Source: Crataegus laevigata (Eukaryota > Streptophyta > Magnoliopsida > Rosales > Rosaceae). From it: a stretch of 64,000 nucleotides of DNA. Below are positions 10,938-21,900 of the stretch, one piece after another. Within the stretch, counting starts at the first letter, position 1. The number at the start of each line of letters is the position of its first letter. Position numbers and translations under genes: made by a program. The stretch covers positions 17,327,501-17,391,500 of the forward strand of contig OY756945.1 in assembly GCA_963580275.1 (NCBI GenBank), read 5' to 3'. The notes under the pieces are model-generated. The model saw nothing but the letters and a program-made list of their open reading frames with translations, was not told the DNA's origin and did no database searches.

Positions 10938-13787
10938 ATGGCAGAGAGTGCGGTACAGTTTCTGCTCGACAAGGTTGCCCCTCTTTTCGAAAATGATCTG
11001 CAACTTTTGGGAGGGGTTAGGGAAGAAATTGTGTATCTGAGAGGGGAACTGGAGCGCATGACCGCGTTTCTGAGGGTTGCTGATGCATTTGAAGAGAGTG
11101 ATGAGGAAGTCAAGGTATGGGTTAATCAAGTAAGAGACATTGCTCACGATAGTGAAGATGTGCTGGATGAATTTACACTTATCCAGGCACATGATCATGG
11201 GACGGGGTTATATAGTTCCATCCATAGGTTTTCGTGTTGTATTAAGAACATGAAAGCTCAATACCGAGTTGCTGCTGAGTTACAAGACATCAACAATAGA
11301 ATCAGAAAAATCTCGGAGGTTCATAGGAGACTCCGTCACAAGTTTAATATGGCTGAACAAGGGTCAGGCTCTTCAACTGCAGGTGAAATGTGGGACGACC
11401 ACCGTGGTGATGCTCTACTTTTAGAGAAAACTGATATAGTTGGCATTGACGAGCCTATAAAACAGATGGTAGGGTGGCTTGTCAATGGTGGTTCTGGACG
11501 AGAAGTAGTTTCTGTGGCTGGCATGGGAGGACTAGGGAAGACAACCCTGGCAAAGCAAGTCTATGATGCAGCAGAAGTGAAGAAGCATTTCAAAGTAAGT
11601 GCTTGGATCACGGTTACTCAGTCTTTCAAACTTGGGGAACTCCTCGAAGACATGATCCAACAACTCCACAAAGCCATCCGAAGGTCAGCTCCACAAGGAA
11701 CCAACAACATGAACAACAATCAGCTGAAAACAATAATCAAGGACTTCCTGCAGAAAAGGAGGTACCTAATTGTTCTCGATGATGTGTGGGACTTGTACGT
11801 ATGGGACTCTCTGAAGTATGCGTTGCCTAACAATACTTGTGGCAGCCGAGTCATACTAACTACTCGAAAAGCTGATGTAGCCTCTACAACCAGCAAAGAA
11901 TCTGGAGGTAGAGTCTTTAATTTGAAGCCCTTGCCACTGTTGGAGTCATGGGAGCTTCTATGCAAGAAGACATTCCAAGGGAACTCATGCCCTCCTTATT
12001 TAGAGGATATCGGTAATTCTATCTTAAGAAAGTGTGAGGGGCTGCCCCTCGCGATTGTGGCAGTCAGCGGTGTTTTGGCTACCAAGGACAAGCGGAGGAT
12101 CGACCAGTGGGATATGGTTGGCCATAGCCTTGGTGCTGAAATGGAGGGCAATGACAAACTCAAGGACTTGAAAAAAGTACTTTTACTCAGCTTTAATGAC
12201 TTGCCTTATCATCTCAAGTCTTGCTTCTTGTACCTGAGCATCTTTCCCGAGGATCATCTAATCGAGCATATGAGACTTGTTCGGTTATGGATGGCAGAGG
12301 GTTTTATTGAAGCGAAACAAGGCAAAACACTAGAAGATGTTGCAGAGGACTACCTCAATGAACTGTTGAATAGAAGCATGATTCAAGCAGCAGAGACAAC
12401 ATCCGATGGAAGGGTCAAAAGCTTTCGTGTCCATGATCTTCTCCGAGAGATTATCACCTCTAAGATAAGAGTTCAGAACTTTGCCACAATAGCTAAAGAG
12501 CAAAACATACCATGGCCTGATAAAGTCCGACGCCTGTCAATGCATAATTCTTTGCAATACGTACAGAAAAACAGGTGCGCTTCTCAACTACGTTCTCTGT
12601 TTATGTTCGGAGTTACCGAGAAGCCAGTACTGCATACAATTTTTCCTGGAGGTTTTAGGCTTCTTAACGTGTTAGATTTGCAAGGTGCACCTCTAAATGC
12701 TTTTCCAGTTGAAGTTGTCAACCTTTTCTTTTTGAAGTATCTAAGCTTGAAAGGTACGAGGGTGAAAACCATTCCGAGATTTATAGGGAAGCTTCAGAAC
12801 CTGGAGACTTTGGATCTGAAGCATTCTCTGGTCACTGAACTCCCAGCTGAAATTTTGAAGCTTCAACATCTACGTCATCTTTTAGTATATCGTTATGAAT
12901 TTGTACCATATGGAGATTTTCACTCAAAATATGGTTTTAAGGTGCTTGCAAAAATAGGGGCTCTAACTAGCCTTCAAAAGCTTTGTTTCATCAAGGCAAA
13001 CCAAGATGGAGGTGCCATATTAAGAGAGCTGGGGAAACTAATTCAGTTGAGACGGTTAGGCATTGTACATATGAGGAAGCAAGACGGAAAGTCTCTTTGT
13101 TCATCCCTCGAAAAGCTGACCAAACTTTGCGCGTTGTCCATAACTTCGGTCGAAGAGGATGAGATCATTGACCTGCAGCACATTTCTTCTCCTCCTCTGC
13201 TACTTCAGCGCCTATACTTGTGTGGACGATTGGAAACATTGCCTCACTGGATACCTTCTCTGCACAGCCTTGTTAGATTATATCTGAAATGGAGTAGGTT
13301 AAGGGACAATCCGCTTGTATTCATTCAGTATCTACCGAACCTGGTACATCTCGAATTATCTCAGGTGTTTGAAGGAGACACATTGTGTTTCGGAGCAGGA
13401 GGATTTAAGAAGCTAAAACATTTAGGCATTGATGAATTTGATGAACTTAGATGTATAGAGGTGCAGGTGGGAGCAATGCCGTCCCTGCAAAAGCTAAGTA
13501 TCCAGCGATGTAAATCGTTAGAGAAGGTGCCATCCGGGATTGAACACCTGAAGAAGCTGAAGGTGCTTGAATTCTTTGATATGCCGGAAAAGTTAATCAA
13601 GACGCTGAGTCCACATGAACAAGGCAACGATTATTGGAAGGTTGCGCATATCCCAGAAGTTTATTTCACCTACTTGAGAGAGTCCATGTGGGAGGTCTAC
13701 CCTTTGGAGGGTCTGAATGAAGGAGAAAACTTTCCTCAAACCACTTCTCTCATGAAGAACCACGAACTTGAAACTCGTTGGAAGTAA
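10938..13787 (+). CDS. CC-NB-ARC-LRR disease resistance protein, RPM1-like
   Basis: An intact, intronless 949-residue NLR, an intracellular immune receptor that senses pathogen effectors. Residues 1-~165 form the coiled-coil (Rx-N) domain with an EDVID-type motif (SEDVLDEF, about 71-78). The NB-ARC follows: P-loop GMGGLGKTTLAK (about 195-206), RNBS-A (HFKVSAWITV), kinase-2 (LIVLDDVWD, about 276-284), RNBS-B (GSRVILTTR), GLPL (about 367-370), RNBS-D (CFLYLSIFPED, about 428). The usual MHD is VHD here (RVHDLLREI, about 496), as in many RPM1-type proteins. Leucine-rich repeats run from about 570 to 900. All nucleotide-binding motifs are intact, so it is probably functional. The start is favoured by the family's typical MAES beginning and the upstream TATA. 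It is the only NLR in the window; the ligand cannot be inferred. Confidence 0.95.
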   Translation: MAESAVQFLLDKVAPLFENDLQLLGGVREEIVYLRGELERMTAFLRVADAFEESDEEVKVWVNQVRDIAHDSEDVLDEFTLIQAHDHGTGLYSSIHRFSCCIKNMKAQYRVAAELQDINNRIRKISEVHRRLRHKFNMAEQGSGSSTAGEMWDDHRGDALLLEKTDIVGIDEPIKQMVGWLVNGGSGREVVSVAGMGGLGKTTLAKQVYDAAEVKKHFKVSAWITVTQSFKLGELLEDMIQQLHKAIRRSAPQGTNNMNNNQLKTIIKDFLQKRRYLIVLDDVWDLYVWDSLKYALPNNTCGSRVILTTRKADVASTTSKESGGRVFNLKPLPLLESWELLCKKTFQGNSCPPYLEDIGNSILRKCEGLPLAIVAVSGVLATKDKRRIDQWDMVGHSLGAEMEGNDKLKDLKKVLLLSFNDLPYHLKSCFLYLSIFPEDHLIEHMRLVRLWMAEGFIEAKQGKTLEDVAEDYLNELLNRSMIQAAETTSDGRVKSFRVHDLLREIITSKIRVQNFATIAKEQNIPWPDKVRRLSMHNSLQYVQKNRCASQLRSLFMFGVTEKPVLHTIFPGGFRLLNVLDLQGAPLNAFPVEVVNLFFLKYLSLKGTRVKTIPRFIGKLQNLETLDLKHSLVTELPAEILKLQHLRHLLVYRYEFVPYGDFHSKYGFKVLAKIGALTSLQKLCFIKANQDGGAILRELGKLIQLRRLGIVHMRKQDGKSLCSSLEKLTKLCALSITSVEEDEIIDLQHISSPPLLLQRLYLCGRLETLPHWIPSLHSLVRLYLKWSRLRDNPLVFIQYLPNLVHLELSQVFEGDTLCFGAGGFKKLKHLGIDEFDELRCIEVQVGAMPSLQKLSIQRCKSLEKVPSGIEHLKKLKVLEFFDMPEKLIKTLSPHEQGNDYWKVAHIPEVYFTYLRESMWEVYPLEGLNEGENFPQTTSLMKNHELETRWK

Positions 13788-14240
13788 TGTTTTTACTTCA
13801 CTTAGATCCGTTTGATATTATTAAGGAGATACTTTATATTGTAAATTACTGTAAATACTCTTGTAAATAGTTGTAAATTGTAATAATAATCTTGATCAGT
13901 TTGATATTTATGTATGTTTGTAAACTGTCGAGTGAAATACAGAAGCTTTCTTATCTTCTTCTTCAAGCTTTCGTTTCTTTCGAGCTTTTCTCATCTTCTT
14001 TGATTTTGATTTCCTGGCTATCTTACTGATTGAGTAGAACAAGTAACCGATTTGGAATTTCGAAGGGGACTCCAAGAGAGAACAAGAGTTAGGTTCCAAG
14101 GTATAGAGGAATTTTAGAACTAGAAGACACAAATGGTTTCAAGTTGGTTGAGAAGATGCCAATGACGACTTCTACGATGTTATGAGAGGAGGGAAAAGTC
14201 TTTTCCATACCATGAGCGCATATATATCAACGTCTAACAT
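13788..14240. other. 3' flank of NLR gene, no gene seen
   Basis: AT-rich sequence with several TGTAAAT repeats just after the stop codon (13840-13880), probably 3' UTR and terminator region. No ORF with recognisable features. Confidence 0.5.
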
Positions 14241-14830
14241 ACTAGTCGTATTACCAATTATAACAAAAACGTAAGTGAATTCTATTTGAGCTACAAAATA
14301 TGGGAAAATTAGAAATTTCAAATTTAGAAGATGAGGGATACATAACTCTCAACAGTTTTTGGTAATGTGAAGACGACAAATCTTAAATTTCCCTTGGAAG
14401 AGGAACTAGAAAATATATGCAAAATTTTCCCATTTATGGCAGCACAGTTGTTCTTGAGCAAGGGAAGAAGTAAGGATTTAAGTTAAATCAAATAATTTGG
14501 TAGTTTTATAGAACACACGAATACTCTCCCGTATCATCTCATCGTGTCAACAACGCATAACGGGGTATCAGGTATGAGATATGAAAGGGGAACCCGATTC
14601 CTTAGGTGTTCCCACTATTCATAAGATATGTTTTACCTGATGGCTGTGAGATCGCACTTGGTAGAAACTTGACAACAAGGTTCTCACTTAAAAACTGATC
14701 ATGCAGAGGCCATTTCCACAAATTATCTCACATAATTATCATTTGCTATCAAATTGTGTTTTTTTTTTCTTGAGAAACGTTGACTATTGAATTTATATAC
14801 CGAGAAATTGTAATTTTTCCATTGTAACTT

Positions 14831-14900
14831 GAAAGAGAGAGACTTGTAGCTTAGTTGGTTAAAAACACACTTTTGCACCCACGTCTGATGTTTTATTACA
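14831..14900 (+). repeat. possible degenerate SINE head (tRNA A-box-like)
   Basis: TAGCTTAGTTGG fits the pol III A-box consensus, followed by a poorly conserved B-box-like stretch. The same sequence is at about 22492-22560 in unit B. No cloverleaf can be drawn, so it is at best a decayed tRNA-derived SINE. Confidence 0.25.
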
Positions 14901-15204
14901 CCCTTTCCCACCATGAAAGACTTATTTTGATGAGACCATAAGTTGGTTATTCTCTTATAAATAATTTTTGGCTACTCAAAGGATGAGTAGGAGTTACTAC
15001 TTAAAATTGCTCGTTGCCTATTTATAGAAGTTCGTGTTTATAATCAGAACATTTAATAATATAAATCGCCTATGCAAAAAAATCAATTAAAGTTAAGGTT
15101 ATTTAGTTACCAAACTATATAAAAACAGACGAACTGAATTGGTAAAAGCATTACGGGCCCTCTATATATTTGCTACAATTGATTGATTAAACCACCATAG
15201 TTTT

Positions 15205-15362
15205 AAGGGAACTTTAACGAAAAGCTCCTGGTACTGTTCACTTTAACGAAAAACCACATTTTTACACTAAAAAGTCAATCCTGGTACTATTCACTTTACC
15301 CTTTATTTTGTCCTTATCGTTAAAACTCAAAGTTTTCAAGCCCTTTTCATTAGTTTTCCTTA
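15205..15362. mobile_element. short MITE present only in unit A
   Basis: An about 158 bp non-coding element with imperfect terminal inverted repeats (AAGGGAACTTTAACGAAAAG against AAGGAAAACTAATGAAAAGG). Unit B near 22790 lacks it and reads straight through, so it inserted after the tandem duplication or was lost from B. A poly-T run of over 30 bp follows it. A related fragment lies at 29986-30050. Confidence 0.75.
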
Positions 15363-15373
15363 GGTTGTTTAAT

Positions 15374-15412
<39 letters not shown>

Positions 15413-15680
15413 AAAGATGATATTTTGATTCATAATATGAATGATTCTGCTCATAAGCACAAAAATTCTGTTATTCAAACACGAAGATTTTTACTAGTAG
15501 TTCCTACTCATCTTTGAGTAACCAAACATCTTCTCTTATTATATCCATCGCAAAAATCACAATCCTGAAGCCTCCAAAAGGTACCAACTTAATGGCAACC
15601 AAAGTAAACAAAAGAAAAACCCTTCGTGACTATGCTTAACTAAAGCAAAGATCTACTTATTTCCTGCAAAAATTATCATC

Positions 15681-16103
15681 TCAACCGCCTACTACTGCTT
15701 TAGAACCAGCAGCAGTAGCACAGCTGCTCTTGAGCAATGCAGGAATGGAAGGAAACAACGGGAACAACTTCCGCAAGCAATTCTCGTCAACTTCGACCAA
15801 GGCCTTGCAACAAGCAGGGCCTAGAGCAAATTTACCAGTCAATATTGTGGTATAAATTTCCGATGCACATCCTGGAACGTTCTGAAGTGAAGACCAGCAC
15901 TTTGCTACCTCACCTGCGGTTCCAGGCGAAGATAGCCCTGGAATCCCATGAGGGAATAGGCCTGGGATGCCGAGAGGCAGCAGGCTTGGGGTCCTTGGAG
16001 GGAATAGGCTTGGGATGGTCGGTGGTGGCGCATCTGCCAGCCCAGTAGCTGCACATGTTGCCAATAGGAGAAGTGAAAGTAATGCTTGAGCTTGTCTAGA
16101 CAT
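15681..16103 (-). CDS. prolamin-like (ECA1-type) secreted Cys-rich protein, copy A
   Basis: An intact 140-residue protein. Residues 1-~24 are a hydrophobic signal peptide ending near LADA. Residues ~25-58 are a Pro/Gly/Leu-rich repeat (IPGLFPxGIPGL type). Residues ~65-130 are a prolamin-like domain starting CWSSLQNVPGC, with GPACCKALVEV and six cysteines, the pattern of the ECA1 gametogenesis-related family. Members are small apoplastic proteins, many expressed in reproductive tissue; a role here is not demonstrated. The minus strand has a TATA box (CTATATAAA, 16201-16209) about 98 bp before the ATG. Copy B at 23125-23547 differs at about eight residues, most in the repeat. A Copia element begins 188 bp upstream of the ATG. 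Confidence 0.88.
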   Translation of the reverse strand: MSRQAQALLSLLLLATCAATGLADAPPPTIPSLFPPRTPSLLPLGIPGLFPHGIPGLSSPGTAGEVAKCWSSLQNVPGCASEIYTTILTGKFALGPACCKALVEVDENCLRKLFPLFPSIPALLKSSCATAAGSKAVVGG

Positions 16104-16200
16104 GGCTATTTGGAAGCTTGGAACTTCTCTTTTCCGCTATATCAGAAAAAGGGTTTGTTAGATTGGTGTGCTGATACTGGAGTACAGAGTCTGGTAAGGA

Positions 16201-16209
16201 TTTATATAG
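16201..16209 (-). promoter_or_regulatory. TATA box of prolamin-like gene copy A
   Basis: CTATATAAA on the minus strand, about 98 bp upstream of the start codon and identical in copy B at 23643-23651. The Copia element begins about 80 bp further upstream, so only a very short native promoter remains in copy A. Confidence 0.65.
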
Positions 16210-16291
16210 AAATGCTGGGGGAGTAGGTTACAAATGGAATGAAATTTTATGTAGTTTTAATGCAGTTTTATGTTTTGATGAACGTTAATAC

Positions 16292-16622
16292 TGATAAACT
16301 TAGGTCTGATATGCTTTGTGAAATATTTGATGTTGTTTCACTGTAATCCCAGTAGGGTTTATTTATACATCTTTACGTACATGCATGGAATAAAGAAAAG
16401 CAACGGTAGTGTACTTTCTTGCTGTCCACGATGTAGTGATGATAACACTTCTGCACGATCCTTGTTGTCCATGATGCTGTGATCAGAATGCATATGCATT
16501 GTCCCAGATGTCCAATAAGCATGTGTCCTTGCTGTCAAGGGATGTGTTATCTCTGCTAACATTCCTTTTGTCTAGACTGTAAAGTAAGTGAAGCTGAAGC
16601 ACTTTTAACAGATGGTTTATCA
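16292..16622 (-). repeat. Copia 3' LTR
   Basis: 331 bp, TGATAAAC...TTTATCA. It lies closest to prolamin-like gene copy A in the same transcriptional orientation, so any LTR promoter activity would read toward that gene. Confidence 0.95.
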
Positions 16623-19600
16623 CTCCCCCGCAAACTGACAGGGAGGCTACGAACTGGGAGTTTGGACAGCAGAAAATTGAAGCGGGCAGCAGAGAGACCT
16701 TTGGTGAGAAGATCAGCGAGCTGGTCAACAGAAGAAACGTAGACCACGGTAAGTTCATTGCGAGTGACCTTCTCCCGAACATAATGATAGTCCACTTCCA
16801 CATGTCGCATGCGTTGCTGATAGACAGGATTAGAGGCTACAGAAATGGCACTGATGTTGTCGCACCTGATGCGGGGAGGAGCCAGCGGGAGATGAAGTTC
16901 TCGAAATAAGGTGCGATACCACGATAGCGCCGCTGCAGTGTATACAAGTTGACGGTATTCAGCTTCGGTGCTGGAGCGAGAGACACCTCGTTGTTTCTTG
17001 GAGCTCCAGGAGATAAGGTTGTCACCAAGAAAAATACAGTAGCCACCAGTAGAACGACGGTCGTCAGGATCTCCGGCATAGTCCGCATCAGCATAGGCAG
17101 TGAGCTGAAGGGAACTCGGTTTGTAAACAACGCCATGATTCGGAGTTGCTTTAAGGTAACGGAGGATGAGTTTAACAGCAACCCAATGGACTGTGGTTGG
17201 CCTATGCATGAACTGGCAAACCTGATTTACGGCAAAGGCGATATCAAGACGAGTGAAAATAAGATATTGCAAGGCCCCTACAACACTACGGAACTCTATA
17301 ATGTCAGACAATGGTTCTCCATCTGATAAGCTTAGGCGGCGGCCACTAATAACTGGGGCCGAAATAGGCTTGCAGTCCAGCATATTAGTACGTGTAAGAA
17401 GATCAGTGATATATTTTGCTTGAGTAAGATGAAGGCCAGTAGCAGTATGATGAACCTCCATGCCTAAGAAGTAACGGAGGGATCCCAGATCTTTCATGGA
17501 TCAACAAATATTAACAAGTAATAAGGATGTCATCCACATATATTAACAAGTAAAGGACCACGGAGCCATCAAAGAATGTAAACAATGAAGAGTCGGCATG
17601 AGAAGTAACAAACCCCAAATGTTCCAAGTGTTGTGAAAAGCATTGGAACCATGCACGAGGAGCTTGTTTAAGGCCATATAGAGAACGTTGTAGCTTGCAC
17701 ACATAAGTGGGACGTTGAGAATCAACAAATTCTGGCGGTTGGCGCATAAAGACATCTTCATTTAGAGAACCATGAAGAAAAGCATTTTGTACGTCGAGTT
17801 GTCGAAGAGGCCAATGGTAGTGAATAGCAATGGAGAGAATGAGCCGAATGGTAGCATGATTGACGACGGGGCTGAACGTCTCTCCAAAGTCTAAACCTTC
17901 TTGTTGATGAAACCCATTGGCTACTAACCGTGCCTTGTAACGTTTTATGGTACCATCAGATCGCCGCTTGATTTTATAGACCCATTTGTTGGGGAAAACA
18001 TTCATAGTGTGGTGGTAGGGGATCAAGGTCCAAGTACCATTGTGTTGTAATGCAGTAAACTCGTCATCCATCGCTTGGCGCCATTCAATGTGTTTATTTG
18101 CCTGGCTAAAACGGGTAGGCTCAACCAAATTATCAGAAAAGTTAGATATAAAAGCATATTTGGGATTAGGTTTTCGAACACCAACTTTGCTACGAGTGAC
18201 CATGGAGTGAGACAGATCACTTTCCTCGGGAGTAGATGAAACAGATGCAGCGGGGGCAACAGGTGGTAGGTTTGCTCCAGGGGCTGACGGAGGTGTAGGA
18301 GAAATGGGGAGAATAGTAGGGGCCGTAGGTGATAAAGGAGAAGCAGAAGGTGGGGGCGGGCAACGGGTCCTCCGAGTATAAACCTGAAGAAGGCGCTGGG
18401 TTGGTGGGGATGGTAAAGGCTGTGGGATAGAGGGCGTGGAGGCAAGAGGAGTTGGGGAGGGTCTGATGGTGAGAACTGGATCCGCAGACGAGGAAAGCGA
18501 TGAAGGCGATGTAACAATGGACTCTTTATATGGAAAGGTTTGCTCATCAAAGACAACATGGCGAGACAAAAAAACAGGACCCGTAGAGGGATCTAAGCAA
18601 CGATACCCAAGGTGGTTTAAAGAATAACCCAAGAAAACACAGCGTTTGGAGCGAAATTGTAGTTTGTTAGTATTATATGGACGTAAATAAGGAAAACAAG
18701 CACACCCAAAAACTTAAAAAAAATTATATTGAGGGGGTTTGTGAAATAGTTTTTCAAACGGGGAGATATTGTTTAGAAGACGAGTGGGCAAACGGTTAAT
18801 AATGTAATTGGAAGTGTGAAAGGATTCGGTCCAATAGGGAGTAGATAGACCGGAGTGAGCTAATAGAGTAAGACCAGTTTCAACAATATGGCGGTGTTTG
18901 CGTTCCGCCACACCATTTTGTTCAGGATGATGAGGGCAAGTAAGACGATGGAAGATGCCATGGTGCTGTAAAAATGTTCGAAAATTATGATTAACAAATT
19001 CACCCCCACCGTCCGTTTGAAAAGTTTTAATCTTAACACTGAACATATTTTCAACAAGGTTTTTAAAAATGACAAAAGTAGAGAAAACATCAGACTTTAA
19101 GCGGAGTGGATACAACCAAGTATAACGAGAAAAATCGTCCACAAAAATTACATAATACTTATAACCAGAAATGGATAAAGAGGGAGACATCCAAACATCA
19201 CAGTGAATTAATTTTAAAGGGGAAGAAGAGATGGAGGAAGATAACGAAAATGGCAGTTTATGGCTTTTACCTAAAGGACAATCTTGACAAAACTTATTAG
19301 AAAGTGAGCCTTTAATGGGCAATTTATTTGCAGACACTAAATGTTGTAAAATGGAAAACGAAACATGACCCAACCTAGAATGCCACAAGGCATCCGAGAC
19401 ACGTTCACCAACACAAGCAAAAACACCAAGAGCTTGATGAGAGGATTGGGAAGGATAGAGACCATTGTTACTCGAGCCTTGGAAAAGGATCTTCCCCGTC
19501 CGCGAATCCTGCACACGATAAAAACGAGGATGGAGAGTAAAGAAACATTCATTATCAGCAGCAAAACGATTTAAAGAGATGATATTAGTGGAAGCATGCG

Positions 19601-20840
19601 GGCAGTAGAGTGTATTGGGTAAACGGAAAGAAGCAAATTTAGTGTGAAGAAACGAATCACCAATTTTGGAGATGTGCAAACCTAAACCACCATGAACACC
19701 ACAAATCTGATCAGTTCCATGATACTCACGAGGATTAGAAAGATGACCCACATCATTGGTTATGTGGGAATTGGCGCCAGAGTCGAAGAGCCATGGTTGA
19801 ACACGGGAATGAGGTGCAGCCGCATAAGCCTGAAGACGAGACGAAGGAACCCGGCCTTCATAAGACATGTTGAGTCGATTGTAGCAATCAATAGCGGAGT
19901 GACCAGAATGCTGACAAATCTGGCACTGAATACGGCCAGACGGGGAGAACGCAGGTGTAGGAGAAACAGCACCTGAAGCAAGAACGGAGCCGAGGATGCC
20001 ATGGGAGGAATGAGGCTGTCCACGGAAGAAGGCTGCTGGCGAAATGGGACGGGAGAAATCATCATGGGAGGTGCTGGAGAAACCAGAACCACGAGCGTAG
20101 CCGCCACCACGGCCACCCCGAAACGAACCGCCACGACCCCGAGATGTACCACGGCCACTACGCACAGCAGGAAACGCAGAAGTGCCGACGTCGGAAGGAG
20201 CAGAGAAAGCAATGTGACGTTGTTCTGCGCTAAGAAGTAAAGCTTCCAAGGTAGTATAGGTGATGGAAGTATCACGGGCTTGTGCAGAAGCAACAGTGGT
20301 CTCAAACTGAGGACCAACCTTACTCATAATAATGGCAACCAAGTCTGACTCAGAAACTGGGGCTCCAGAGAGGGCAAGGTTGTCGGCAAGAACGTTTACC
20401 TTGTCAAGATAGTCGGCAATAGAGAGATCGCCGCGATAGGTATTCATCAATTCTGTTCGTAATTGAATAATACGGTTCTGAGAGGTAGAGGCATAGCGTT
20501 CCTGAAGAGACGACCAAGCAGAGGCCGAATTAGTTTTGGTGACAATTGTAGCAAGGACCTTGGGGGTAAGGGAACTAGTAATCCAGGAGAGGATCATTTG
20601 ATCAGTCTGGATCCAGTCAAGATATGACGGATTGACGGTGTCGGTAAGGGTACCTTTGTCATCAGGAAGAAAAGCAGAAGGACATTGATGTTCACCAGTA
20701 ACAAAGGAGAGAAGGTTGCGGCTGCGCAGCAAGGGAAGGAACTGAGCACGCCAGAGGGGATAGTTGTTGCGGTCGAGCTTTATGGTAAGGAAATTCGTAA
20801 CAGAAGGAACAACAGCAAAGGTAGAAGAAGAAGAAGCCAT
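16556..20840 (-). pseudogene. Copia gag-pol polyprotein, broken by a stop and a deletion
   Basis: Starts at 20840 (MASSSSTFAVVP). Gag core comes first, then a zinc knuckle CQICQHSGHSAIDC (near residue 303), protease (FDSGANSHIT, near 352), GAG-pre-integrase (HSRLGHVSF) and integrase (HCDVW, QTDGGGEF, QNGVAERKHR). At 18714-18716 an in-frame TAA interrupts; the frame continues unchanged into the end of integrase, RT (YVDD present) and a stop at 17511. Here the usual stretch between YVDDILIT and MKDLGSL is missing. RNase H follows (YADADYAGD, STEAEY). The open frame runs through the PPT into the LTR. Family role: self-encoded copy-and-paste transposition. It is inactive as written. Confidence 0.92.
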
Positions 20841-20940
20841 ACTGGGAAGAGAACTAAGGAAAGAGAAAGGGAGGAAGAAGAGAGGGAAAAAAAAATTTAA
20901 ATGATGAACCGTTGTCGTAAGACAGTGGCTCTTGATACCA

Positions 20941-21271
20941 TGATAAACTTAGGTCTGATATGCTTTGTGAAATATTTGATGTTGTTTCACTGTAATCCCA
21001 GTAGGGTTTATTTATACATCTTTACGTACATGCATGAAATAAAGAAAAGCAACGGTAGTGTACTTTCTTGCTGTCCACGATGTAGTGATGATAACACTTC
21101 TGCACGATCCTTGTTGTCCATGATGCTGTGATCAGAATGCATATGCATTGTCCCAGATGTCCACTAAGCATGTGTCCTTGCTGTCAAGGGATGTGTTATC
21201 TCTGCTAACATTCCTTTTGTCTAGACTGTAAAGTAAGTGAAGCTGAAGCACTTTTAACAGATGGTTTATCA
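20941..21271 (-). repeat. Copia 5' LTR
   Basis: 331 bp, two substitutions against the 3' LTR. It is followed on the minus strand by the PBS at 20927-20940. Confidence 0.95.
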
Positions 21272-21814
21272 AATACTAGAACAAAACGTTACAACTGTTG
21301 GGCAGGTTCTGAGATTTATGCTATTCATTCTTCCTATTAATTTACCAGTGAATTAAGGCTCTTAAACTTGTCTCGTCGAAAATTTTTTGGGAGCTAACTA
21401 GGTTTTTGGTGTTATGAAGTCATTTGTACCAATATGGTTTTTTATTAATACATACACATTATAACATGAGCGGATTGGTAACACTATGCAACAAACTGAA
21501 ATACAATTCACTCTATGACTTTAATTGGTGCGCACATAAACCGAATAAGAGATTTTGCAGGTAGTCTTACTAGTATGTCGATCAAGATTTGTTGAGTGAT
21601 GTAATTAGCTCTGAAAGTAGTATTCTTCTGGAGGAGAAGGTCATCAAGTTAAGTTGAACTTGAGTTACGAAATAAAAGGTAATCTCTTTTGTGTAAGATA
21701 TCTGACATGTTAATAGTAATTCAAGTCGAATGTTAATCGGATGAACCAAACTCCCTTATAATTCATCATGATCAAACTCACACCACAATACTAAATTCAT
21801 TATGATTTTCTCTT

Positions 21815-21900
21815 CAGGATGACATCCACACCGTGTGAGACCGGAGGCAAAAGTTAATGCATTGCAACAAGCGGGTCCTACTGCAAGTTTAACAGTAAAA
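21815..21900 (-). pseudogene. truncated prolamin-like remnant at the duplication junction
   Basis: Matches 24271-24356 in unit B, the cysteine-containing part of the second prolamin-like remnant. It is cut at 21900, where unit B begins. The break inside this sequence marks the end of the duplicated segment. Confidence 0.75.

Larger units (their letters stand above)
16292..21271 (-). mobile_element. complete Ty1/Copia retrotransposon, young but defective
   Basis: A 4980 bp element on the minus strand with two 331 bp LTRs (16292-16622, 20941-21271) that differ at two positions, and a perfect 5 bp duplication AATAC (16287-16291, 21272-21276). Unit B of the tandem duplication keeps the uninterrupted site at about 23728-23735. 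The PBS (20927-20940, reading TGGTATCAAGAGCC) is the initiator-Met tRNA type with one extra base. The PPT is at 16623-16637 on the minus strand. The coding region has a stop and a deletion, so the element must have been moved in trans or decayed afterwards. Confidence 0.96.
14241..21900. repeat. tandem duplication, unit A (with Copia insertion)
   Basis: This block is directly repeated at 21901-24356. Without the Copia element and its TSD it is about 2.68 kb. It carries an intact prolamin-like gene on the minus strand and ends abruptly inside a second prolamin-like remnant at 21900, where unit B starts. Differences from unit B are scattered substitutions, the Copia insertion and a MITE at about 15205-15362. 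Confidence 0.92.

Noticed and set aside
13908..14132. Lys/Arg-rich ORF on the minus strand after the NLR gene
   Set aside because: Low-complexity reading of a TTCTT-rich stretch; no homology seen.
14831..14900. tRNA gene suggested by TAGCTTAGTTGG
   Set aside because: Only the A-box fits; there is no acceptor stem, anticodon arm or good B-box. Kept only as a possible decayed SINE.
15737..16048. plus-strand ORF opposite the prolamin-like gene (also at 23181)
   Set aside because: Shadow of the real minus-strand gene. No signal peptide, cysteine pattern or domain on this strand.
18023..18559. 178-codon ORF in the Copia region
   Set aside because: Out-of-frame shadow of the RT-coding frame; Leu/Pro-rich composition only.
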